The translations under genes and the position numbers were made by a program. The notes below the pieces were generated by a model. That model did not search any database and was not told the DNA's origin. It saw nothing but the letters and a program-made list of their open reading frames with translations. Source: Phytoactinopolyspora alkaliphila (GTDB lineage Bacteria; Actinomycetota; Actinomycetes; Jiangellales; Jiangellaceae). From it: DNA of 64,000 nt. This document shows, one piece after another, positions 19,096-25,919 of the stretch. The stretch lies in assembly GCF_010550695.1 (NCBI RefSeq), contig NZ_JAAGOB010000002.1:62001-126000 (forward strand), written 5' to 3'. The stretch's first letter is position 1. Each line of letters opens with the position of its first letter.

Positions 19096-20256
19096 GTGAG
19101 CACTGACTGGCTTGCGAGCTGGGCGCAATCACATCACGACGACCTGGTGGCCCTGCGCCGCCGGATCCACGCGTTCCCCGAGCTCGGCATGAACGAGCAC
19201 GTCACCACCGACCTGATCGCGAAGATGCTGGCCGAGGCAGGCCTGAAACCACGCATCCTGCCCCGGGGCACCGGCCTCGCCGTCGACGTCGGCTCGGGAC
19301 CGCGCACCGTAGCGATCCGGGCCGACATGGACGCCCTGCCGCTGATGGATCTCAAAGACGTGCCCTACCGCTCGACCGTGGCCGGCGTGTGCCACGCCTG
19401 CGGCCACGACGCCCACACCACCATCGCCCTGGGTGTCGCGCTGGCGCTGTCCCAGGCTCGCGAGCTTCCCGGCCGAGTGCGCGTGATCTTCCAGCCGGCA
19501 GAGGAGAAGATGGCCGGCGCTCGCGAGGTCATCGCCGCCGGGGAGCTGTCCGGGGTCGAGCGGGTCTTCGCTCTGCACTGCGATCCCCGGCTCCAGGTCG
19601 GGCGGGTCGGAATCAAGCTCGGCCCCATCACCGCTGCCTGCGACCTGATCGAGGTCAAGGTCAGCGGCCCAGGCGGGCACACCGCCCGCCCGCACCTGAC
19701 CGTCGACGTGGTGGACACCCTCTCCCGCATCGCCGTGGACGCACCCGGCCTGCTGGCCCGCCGCACCGATGTCCGCGCCCGGCTCCTGCTCACGTGGGGC
19801 GCCATTCAGGCCGGCGACGCACCGAACGCCATCCCCAGTGAAGGAGTGCTCAAGGGCACAGTTCGTGTCCTCGACCATGCCGCATGGGCGGATGCCGAAA
19901 AACAGTTCCGGTCGATCGTCTCGGACATCGCCGCCGCGTGCGGGGCTGACGTGGAGATCAACTACGAACGAGGCGTTCCGCCCGTCATCAACGACGACGC
20001 CTGCGTGGAATTGATGCGCGGAAGTATCGCCACGGAGCTGGGGGCCGACGCCGTCGCCCGCACTAATACCAGCATGGGCGGCGAGGACTTCGCCTGGTAC
20101 GGCGAGCACGCACCGATGGCGATGGCCCGCCTCGGCGTGCACGGCGGCGGCACCATGCACGACATTCACCAGGGCAGCTTCGACATCGACGAACGCGCCC
20201 TCGGCATCGGGGTCCGTGTCCTGGCCCGCACCGCCCTGGACGCCCTCACCACCTGA
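19096..20256 (+). CDS. M20 family metallo-amidohydrolase (second paralogue)
   Basis: 386 aa from a GTG at 19096 with GAGG upstream. It has the same layout as the enzyme at 15258: RRRIHAFPELGMNEH, RADMDALPL, HACGHDAHTT, FQPAEEKMAGA and a dimerisation segment GPGGHTARPHLTVDVV. A late motif is GGEDFAWYGEHAP, where the neighbour has GAEDFSYVLE. The closest families are N-acyl-amino-acid amidohydrolase and hippurate hydrolase. The two copies differ widely, so this is an old duplication or two separate acquisitions. Confidence 0.9.
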   Translation: MSTDWLASWAQSHHDDLVALRRRIHAFPELGMNEHVTTDLIAKMLAEAGLKPRILPRGTGLAVDVGSGPRTVAIRADMDALPLMDLKDVPYRSTVAGVCHACGHDAHTTIALGVALALSQARELPGRVRVIFQPAEEKMAGAREVIAAGELSGVERVFALHCDPRLQVGRVGIKLGPITAACDLIEVKVSGPGGHTARPHLTVDVVDTLSRIAVDAPGLLARRTDVRARLLLTWGAIQAGDAPNAIPSEGVLKGTVRVLDHAAWADAEKQFRSIVSDIAAACGADVEINYERGVPPVINDDACVELMRGSIATELGADAVARTNTSMGGEDFAWYGEHAPMAMARLGVHGGGTMHDIHQGSFDIDERALGIGVRVLARTALDALTT

Positions 20257-20262
20257 CCGACT

Positions 20263-20435
20263 TGGTCACCTGATCGTCGAAATGTCAGCTGATCGCTTCC
20301 GCGCGAGAGATCAGGTGGACCAGAGGCGGTGATCAACGCCGGTTTTGTCGTCTGATCGCGTCTCACGATACGAACAGCAAAAGATCAGGTGCACAACAAC
20401 CGCGATCTGGGCCGGTTCTGTCATCTGATCGCGTC
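20263..20435. repeat. Imperfect tandem repeats and hairpin in the 248-bp convergent gap
   Basis: TGGTCACCTGATC (20263-20275) pairs with GATCAGGTGGACCA (20309-20322) with one bulge. Two imperfect copies of a roughly 55-bp unit follow, about 73 bp apart (20308-20362 and 20382-20435). Each begins AGATCAGGTG and ends TCTGATCGCGTC. Then 20456-20503 is a simple GACGACGCCAA-like low-complexity run. No gene is evident. Confidence 0.6.
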
Positions 20436-20504
20436 GGTCCCGCCCCGGCCCCACCCCAACGCCAACGACGACGCCAACGGCGACGACGCCAATGACGACG
20501 ACGA

Positions 20505-20867
20505 TCAGCGCAGCAGCGACACGCGCTCCCCTGGGCGGATCTCCTTGATCCAGTACTTGCGTGCCATCGCGTCGACCGAATCCTGAGTGACCATGTGCAG
20601 GTGGATCACATTCTCGGAGGTGCCCCGTGTCCGCCCGTACTCCTGAAGCTCCAGAACGTGGAAACGTTCCGGCGGGAAGTCCAGGACGACGTCCACCGCG
20701 AAGCGCCCTCGCGCATCAGGGTCGGCCCCCACCCCGTCCGCCACCTTCCCGGAAGCGGCGAGGCCGATCCAGATCTGGTACGCAAGGATGAGCACCACCA
20801 GCGCCGCGAGCGTGCGCCCGCCGACAGTACCCAGGATCCTGCGCACCACCCACATCACCCGCGACAC
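20505..20867 (-). CDS. Small membrane-anchored protein of unknown function
   Basis: 120 aa. A single membrane helix spans about residues 15-35 (GGRTLAALVVLILAYQIWIG). The rest is a soluble region with VDVVLDFPPERFHVLELQEYG, then ENVIHLHMVTQDSVDAMARKYWI. I do not recognise a family. Codon use fits the neighbours and the reading frame is intact. It starts 36 bp past the ABC ATPase stop on the same strand, so it is probably the last gene of that operon and may be an accessory membrane protein. Confidence 0.7.
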   Translation of the reverse strand: MSRVMWVVRRILGTVGGRTLAALVVLILAYQIWIGLAASGKVADGVGADPDARGRFAVDVVLDFPPERFHVLELQEYGRTRGTSENVIHLHMVTQDSVDAMARKYWIKEIRPGERVSLLR

Positions 20868-20903
20868 CAGCCACCCCGCACACGTCGCATCATGCCGAGA
20901 TCC

Positions 20904-21761
20904 TCAACTCTCGCCGCCGGCGTCCGCCCGGACCGGCGGCTCGGACGACGAGTCCACCCGGCCCGACAGCCGTTCGGCCTGCTCCTCGCCATGGGCCCGG
21001 CCACCTGCCAGCAGGTCCGTCAGGTGAGTGACGGTATGTCTGAAGTCGGGATTCTCCAGGACCGAACGCCAGTTCCGGGGTCGCTCCAGAGGCACCGTCA
21101 CGATCTCGGCCACCGTGCTCGGCCGGGAGCTCAGCACGACGACGCGGTCGGAGAGGAACACCGCCTCGTCGACGTCGTGCGTCACGAAGAACACCGTGGG
21201 GCGTTTGGCCTGAAAGATATCCGTGAGGTCTTCCTGCAGCTTGCGGCGAGTCTGGGCGTCGACGCTGGCGAATGGTTCGTCCATCAGCATCACCTCCGGC
21301 TCGTTGGCCAGGACGCGGGCCACCCCCAGCCGCTGCTGCATGCCGCCGGAGAGTTCATGCGGGAACTTGCGCTCGAATCCCTCCAGGCCGACCAGTTCCA
21401 GGTACTGCCTGGCGACCGGTTCCCGTTCGCGTCGCGGCACGCCACGCATCCGCAGCCCGAAGGCCACGTTCCCGAGCACCGTCTTCCACGGGAACAGTGC
21501 GAAGCTCTGAAACACGACGCCGCGCTCCGGCGACGGCGCCGTCACCGGTTTCCCTCCCACCTCGACAGATCCGCTGGTCAGCTTGTCGAACCCCGCGACG
21601 ACGTTAAGCACGGTGGTCTTTCCGCAGCCACTCGGGCCGAGGATGGAGACAAACTCACCCCGGTCGACGCTGAACGAGACATCGCCGACAGCCGTCACCG
21701 TCTCACCGGTGTACGCGTCGACGTACTCCTTGTGCAGGTTCTTGATCTCAAGGGTGCTCAT
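20904..21761 (-). CDS. ABC transporter ATP-binding protein, nitrate/sulfonate/taurine (SsuB/TauB/NrtD) type
   Basis: 285 aa. Walker A GPSGCGKTT, the Q-loop region VVFQSFALFPWKTVLGNVAFGL, signature LSGGMQQRLGVARVL, Walker B VMLMDEPFASVD and switch histidine FFVTHDVDEAVFLS are all present. The FPWKTVLGNV phrase is typical of the nitrate/sulfonate/bicarbonate importer group. It is the ATPase for the permease pair upstream, 91 bp away on the same strand. The tail beyond residue 250 is not conserved. Confidence 0.9.
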   Translation of the reverse strand: MSTLEIKNLHKEYVDAYTGETVTAVGDVSFSVDRGEFVSILGPSGCGKTTVLNVVAGFDKLTSGSVEVGGKPVTAPSPERGVVFQSFALFPWKTVLGNVAFGLRMRGVPRREREPVARQYLELVGLEGFERKFPHELSGGMQQRLGVARVLANEPEVMLMDEPFASVDAQTRRKLQEDLTDIFQAKRPTVFFVTHDVDEAVFLSDRVVVLSSRPSTVAEIVTVPLERPRNWRSVLENPDFRHTVTHLTDLLAGGRAHGEEQAERLSGRVDSSSEPPVRADAGGES

Positions 21762-21852
21762 GATCTCGTCCGCGCTCCGTTCCTCGTCGCCCGTGGTCCC
21801 GCCCGGCCCGGCACGCCGCCGCTCGGCCCGCTCGACCCACCCGGCTGGTCGC

Positions 21853-22695
21853 TCATCTGGCCACCTCCGCCGTCTGGATCATTCCCCAGCGCTCGATGGT
21901 GCTGCGCTCGAACGGCGCGAGAACCAGGGCGTCGAGCGCGAACCACAGGATGCCCAGCACGATCATTCCCACGAAGACGCCGGTGACCTCGCCCGCCCGG
22001 CGGGCGTCGAACATCATGAAGCCGATACCGCTGGTACCGACGATGATCTCCGCCGCGATGAGGGCACGCCAGCCGTATCCCAGGCCGGTGCGGATCCCGG
22101 TGGCCACAGCAGGCAGCGCACCGGGAAGGATGACGTCGGTGAACACCCGGAACCTGCCGGCGCCCAGGCTGCGCGCGGCCCGGACCATATCCCGTGGCAC
22201 CTGCTCGACACCGGCGACGATGCTGATCATCAGTGGGAACACGATGGTGTAGACGATGACGAACGTGACCGCGGTCAGGCTGAAGCCGAACCATACGATC
22301 ACGATCGGCAGCCAGGCGATGTCGGCGATCGCCTGGAAGAACATCAGCAGCGGCCAGGTCAGTCTGCGCGCCCACCTCGACATCGCCACCAGGAACCCGG
22401 CGGGGATCCCGATCAGCAGGCCGAAGACGACACCGGTCCAGAGTCTGGTCACCGAGTCCGAGAGGTAGGCGGGCAGAATGCCCTTCTTGATCAACTCTGC
22501 GAACTCAGCGACGACGACGTCCGGCCCGACGAAGAACGCCGCGGGGAAGAACTCCAGCTCCGCGACGGCCCACCACGCGAGCACCACCGGAACGAACGGG
22601 CCGAACGTCCGCACGACCCGGCTCCGGCCCAGCCGCCGCCACCAGAAGCCGCCCATCGCGGGACGCGTGCGCTGAGTAGCACCCGACACTGTCAT
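21853..22695 (-). CDS. ABC transporter permease (SsuC/TauC type), second subunit
   Basis: 280 aa, about six membrane helices, with the inner-membrane EAA-type loop around AARSLGAGRFRVFTDVILPGALPAVATGIRTGLGYGWRALIAAE. It starts immediately at the stop of the other permease (TAG then ATG). The two share that loop and a C-terminal LAP-ER-ERWGM motif, so they are paralogues that probably form a heterodimeric channel; most SsuC-type systems have one permease gene. Confidence 0.88.
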   Translation of the reverse strand: MTVSGATQRTRPAMGGFWWRRLGRSRVVRTFGPFVPVVLAWWAVAELEFFPAAFFVGPDVVVAEFAELIKKGILPAYLSDSVTRLWTGVVFGLLIGIPAGFLVAMSRWARRLTWPLLMFFQAIADIAWLPIVIVWFGFSLTAVTFVIVYTIVFPLMISIVAGVEQVPRDMVRAARSLGAGRFRVFTDVILPGALPAVATGIRTGLGYGWRALIAAEIIVGTSGIGFMMFDARRAGEVTGVFVGMIVLGILWFALDALVLAPFERSTIERWGMIQTAEVAR

Positions 22696-23511
22696 CTACG
22701 CCGTCACCGCCTTCATCCCCCACCGCTCCACGGTCCGACGTTCCAGTGGAGCCAGGACGGCACGGTCAGTGATCAGCCAGAGGACCCCAATCACGATCAT
22801 GAACGCGATGATCACATCGGTCCGGAAGAACTTCTGCGCCAGGAAGATCGAATACCCCACTCCCGCGCTCGCGGCGATGATCTCCGCAGCCACCAGCCCA
22901 CGCCAGCCGTAACCGAGCCCCACTCGCAAGCCGGTGACGATGTTCGGCAACGCGCCAGGGAGCAGGACCTCGGTGAACATTCGTGCCCGAGGCGTACCCA
23001 TGCTCCTGGCGGCACGCAACAGCTGGGTGGGGATCCGCTGCACACCGAGCATCGTGTTGTACGCCAGCGCGAAGAACATCGCGTTCCAGACGATGAAGAT
23101 GACGGCCCGCTCGCCGTACCCGAGCCACAGCGTCGCCAGCGGTATCCACGCGATCCCGGCCAGCGCCACCGAGAACCGCAGCAGCGGGGCGAAGAACGCC
23201 GCCACCCACCGGCTGGAACCGAGCAGGATCCCGAACGGAATCCCGGTCAGGATGGCGGCGATCACACCGAGCACCACCCGGCGCAGGCTCGCCCCGACGT
23301 GGGTGAAGAGTTCACCGCTGGACCACAGTTCGCCGAACGCTCCTGCGACGTCCGTGATCTGCGGGAAGATCCGCATCTCCACCTCGGTGACCTCGACGAT
23401 CACCACCCAGACGGCCGCGAGCAGGACGAACGGCAGCAGGAACCACAGTGCAGCCGAAAGCCGGCGGGACAGTTTCCCGCCCCGCCGGCCGGCTGGTGAC
23501 GTCAGCGCCAT
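22696..23511 (-). CDS. ABC transporter permease (SsuC/TauC type), first subunit
   Basis: 271 aa, about six membrane helices. The EAA-type loop reads AARSMGTPRARMFTEVLLPGALPNIVTGLRVGLGYGWRGLVAAE, and the tail is LAPLERRTVERWGM. It is 54 bp downstream of the binding protein gene and abuts the second permease. Its likely role is import of a small anionic or nitrogen/sulphur-containing solute. The substrate is not clear from the sequence. Confidence 0.88.
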   Translation of the reverse strand: MALTSPAGRRGGKLSRRLSAALWFLLPFVLLAAVWVVIVEVTEVEMRIFPQITDVAGAFGELWSSGELFTHVGASLRRVVLGVIAAILTGIPFGILLGSSRWVAAFFAPLLRFSVALAGIAWIPLATLWLGYGERAVIFIVWNAMFFALAYNTMLGVQRIPTQLLRAARSMGTPRARMFTEVLLPGALPNIVTGLRVGLGYGWRGLVAAEIIAASAGVGYSIFLAQKFFRTDVIIAFMIVIGVLWLITDRAVLAPLERRTVERWGMKAVTA

Positions 23512-23565
23512 CAGGACCCTCTCGAACGGGCTGGTCCGGAGCGCCTCGTCATCGCGTCCCGCACG

Positions 23566-24762
23566 TCAGCCCTCGGGGCACGCGCTTTGCGCCTCGCCCC
23601 GCGCGAACGTGTAGTCCGGCGTGATCTGTGCCTCCTCGGGGATCTCCGGGAGGTCGTCGAACAGTTCCGGATACTCCTCCATGACGCTGAGGATGGGTCC
23701 GGGCATGAAATGGTCGTTGACGTCGTACGTACCGTCCACGACCTCCATGTCGGCGAACACCTGCATCATGGTGTCGAGCGCGAGGTAGTTGCAGGCCGAG
23801 AAACGCGGGTCCAGCTGGATGATGTTGTATTGCATGGCCTCTTCGGCCACCTCGATCTCCGTCCCGGGGATCCAGCGCACGGTCACGTCCGCCGCTTCCT
23901 CCGGGTTCTCCCGCATCCAGTGGTCGGCGGCCGCCCTGGCGGTCAGCACCGCCTCCACCACCTCGGGATTGTTCTCGACGTACTCACGCGTCGACACGAT
24001 GTAGCCGATGTACGCGATGTGCCCACCACCTCGGCTGACCTCGAACACGCCGTCTACGTCTTCCCGGATGGTGATCGGCCATGGATCCCAGACCACCGCG
24101 GCGTCGAGGCCGTCGGTCTCCATCGCGACCCCCATATCCGGCGGGGGAGTGTTCACCAGCTCGACATCGTCCGGGCCAAGGCCCGCGTCTTCGAGCACGC
24201 CGAGCGCGTACAGGTGGTTGATGGAGCCGATCGACACACCGATGCGCTTGCCGGCCAGGGTGCTGAGGTCGTCCGGGTCGATCTCCGACTCCTCGGTGGC
24301 CACCATCGCCATCGTTTCGTCGATGCCGAGCTGGCTCGAGCTCCCGGAGTAGTTGCCGAGGTAGACCAGGTCCATGCCTTGCAGGACCGCGCCGATGCTC
24401 GGGGTGCCGACCTGGACGAAGTCCACGTCGCCGGCGTCGAGCGCATTCAGCGCGTCCACCCCGGTGGGGAAGGGTTGTGCGAGGTTCACGTCGAGGTTCA
24501 GTTCATCGTAGAAACCGATATCCAGGGCGACCGCCGCACCCATCTGGTCGACGGCGGACACGTAGCCGATGGTGACCTCGGTCAGGTCCGGCAGAGCTTC
24601 CGGCTCCTCCTCGGCATCCTCCGTGTCCTCCGCGTCCTGTTCCTCCGCCTGCGGCTCATCTGCCGGATCGGAATTGTTCCCATCATCCGATCCGCACGCG
24701 GCGAGCAGCGCAACGGCCGCACCGCCTGCCAGGACCTTCCGCAACCGCGACGTGCGAGACAC
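23566..24762 (-). CDS. ABC transporter substrate-binding lipoprotein (SsuA/NrtA/NMT1-like)
   Basis: 398 aa from a GTG at 24762 with GGGAGG seven bases upstream. The lipobox LLAAC near residue 22 is followed by a strongly acidic linker (about residues 25-57) before the mature domain. Landmarks: TIGYVSAVDQMGAAVALDIGFYDE, ALNALDAGDVDFVQVGTPS, LAGKRIGVSIGSINHLYALGVLEDAG and DAAVVWDPWPITIRE. This is the periplasmic-binding-protein family of taurine, sulfonate, nitrate and thiamine-precursor importers. The ligand is undetermined. It heads the operon that runs to 20505 and is divergent from the MHYT/conservon operon. Confidence 0.9.
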   Translation of the reverse strand: MSRTSRLRKVLAGGAAVALLAACGSDDGNNSDPADEPQAEEQDAEDTEDAEEEPEALPDLTEVTIGYVSAVDQMGAAVALDIGFYDELNLDVNLAQPFPTGVDALNALDAGDVDFVQVGTPSIGAVLQGMDLVYLGNYSGSSSQLGIDETMAMVATEESEIDPDDLSTLAGKRIGVSIGSINHLYALGVLEDAGLGPDDVELVNTPPPDMGVAMETDGLDAAVVWDPWPITIREDVDGVFEVSRGGGHIAYIGYIVSTREYVENNPEVVEAVLTARAAADHWMRENPEEAADVTVRWIPGTEIEVAEEAMQYNIIQLDPRFSACNYLALDTMMQVFADMEVVDGTYDVNDHFMPGPILSVMEEYPELFDDLPEIPEEAQITPDYTFARGEAQSACPEG

Positions 24763-24795
24763 GTGTTCCTCCCTTGTTTACTGCAGAGTCAAGAC

Positions 24796-24824
24796 AAATT
24801 ACGCAAAGTTAAGCAACCGTGCAA
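24796..24824 (-). promoter_or_regulatory. Predicted promoter of the SsuA-like operon
   Basis: On the minus strand TTGCAC (24819-24824) and TAATTT (24796-24801) are 17 bp apart, in an AT-rich patch 34-62 bp upstream of the start. Confidence 0.55.
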
Positions 24825-25126
24825 TCCCACCTAGATCGGTCCGACCCTAGGGCGGCCCACTGCCGGTGTCAACCATGCCCGACCAGCCAGCCCCCAAGAT
24901 CATCCACCTTCGTGGCCGCAGCCTTCGGAGCCTGTACCGGCGCCGTTCACCGAAGGCAGTGCGGCCGTTCCGGGTCCGCACGGATGGCGTACATTTACGT
25001 TTCCCAGCCGCCCAGCCCTTGATCGACTGCACCGGATTTGTCATAGTGTGTCCGGCTAACGGAGAGACGGCCAGCACTTCGCCGGTCACAACTCAACCAA
25101 CAAGGGCGATCATGTAGGGACTTCAC
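24825..25126. other. Non-coding divergent intergenic region with hairpin
   Basis: No gene is convincing in this interval. It holds one inverted repeat: GGCCGCAGCCTTCGG (24914-24928) pairs with CCGAAGGCAGTGCGGCC (24950-24966) with a 2-nt bulge. It may hold the operator or leader for the MHYT/conservon operon. I see no clear promoter for that operon. Confidence 0.5.
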
Positions 25127-25900
25127 GTGGAGCACCTGCAACACTTCTTCCAGTACGGTCCGATCACGGCCGTCGTCGCGTTTCTGATGGCGTGCATCGG
25201 TGCCGGACTCGGCTTGCGCTGCGTGGTCCGCGCCTTCGCGGCAAGCGGTTTCGCCAAACACAGCTGGCTGATCACCGCTGCCGTGGCCATCGGCTCCGGA
25301 ATCTGGACCATGCACCTCATCGCGATCCTCGGCTTCGGAGTGGACGGCTCTCCGGTCCGGTACGACGTCCCGCTCACTCTGCTCAGCTTGTTGATCGCCA
25401 TCGGCGTCGTCATGACTGGCGTGTTCGCCATCGGGCTCAGCAGGTCCCGCCTCCGCGGCGTCGTGCTGGGCGGCGTCGGCATCGGCGGCGGGATTGTGGC
25501 CATGCACTACGTCGGCATGTCGGCGATGCAGATCCACGGCACCCTCGGCTACGAGATGCCGGCTGTCGTCTTGTCGGTCGTCATCGCGATGGCCGCCGCG
25601 ACCCTGTCGCTCGCGGTAGCGTTCCTCGCCCGCAGCTTTCGAGGCACCGCCGCCGCCGCGCTTCTCATGGGGGCGGCGGCAAGTGCCACGGAATACACGG
25701 GCATCGTGGCGTTGCGGCTGGAGATCACGCCCGGGACGTCGGTTCTGTCCGGAGCGAGCGCCGTCGAGTTCGTCTTTCCCTTCATTGTCGTTTTCGGTTC
25801 ATTCCTGTTCCTGAGCTCGGCGTTCGTCGCGCTCTCCCCCATCCGGCAAGAGCGGGAGCCCGCCGTCGCCTTCGCCGGGCCGGGCCGAGACTCCAACTAG
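25127..25900 (+). CDS. MHYT-domain integral membrane sensor protein
   Basis: 257 aa from a GTG at 25127, with about seven membrane helices. MHYT motifs occur at helix ends: WTMHLIAI, AMHYVGMSAMQ and a degenerate third repeat ATEYTGIVAL. The MHYT domain is proposed to bind copper and sense O2, CO or NO. There is no cytoplasmic output domain, so signalling must go through a partner. The conservon sensor kinase starts 19 bp downstream on the same strand, and I infer that the two are co-expressed and may act together. Confidence 0.88.
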   Translation: MEHLQHFFQYGPITAVVAFLMACIGAGLGLRCVVRAFAASGFAKHSWLITAAVAIGSGIWTMHLIAILGFGVDGSPVRYDVPLTLLSLLIAIGVVMTGVFAIGLSRSRLRGVVLGGVGIGGGIVAMHYVGMSAMQIHGTLGYEMPAVVLSVVIAMAAATLSLAVAFLARSFRGTAAAALLMGAAASATEYTGIVALRLEITPGTSVLSGASAVEFVFPFIVVFGSFLFLSSAFVALSPIRQEREPAVAFAGPGRDSN

Positions 25901-25919
25901 CGAGCTGATCGAGGCAACC

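Noticed and set aside
20308-20435. CRISPR array
   Set aside because: Only two imperfect units of about 55 bp, no regular spacers and no cas genes.
21583-23499. 638-codon open frame antisense to the two permease genes
   Set aside because: Low-complexity His/Arg/Pro/Asp-rich translation; both permeases on the other strand have clear motifs.
24763-25126. TPP riboswitch upstream of the NMT1-like binding protein
   Set aside because: The conserved TPP-element sequences are absent.
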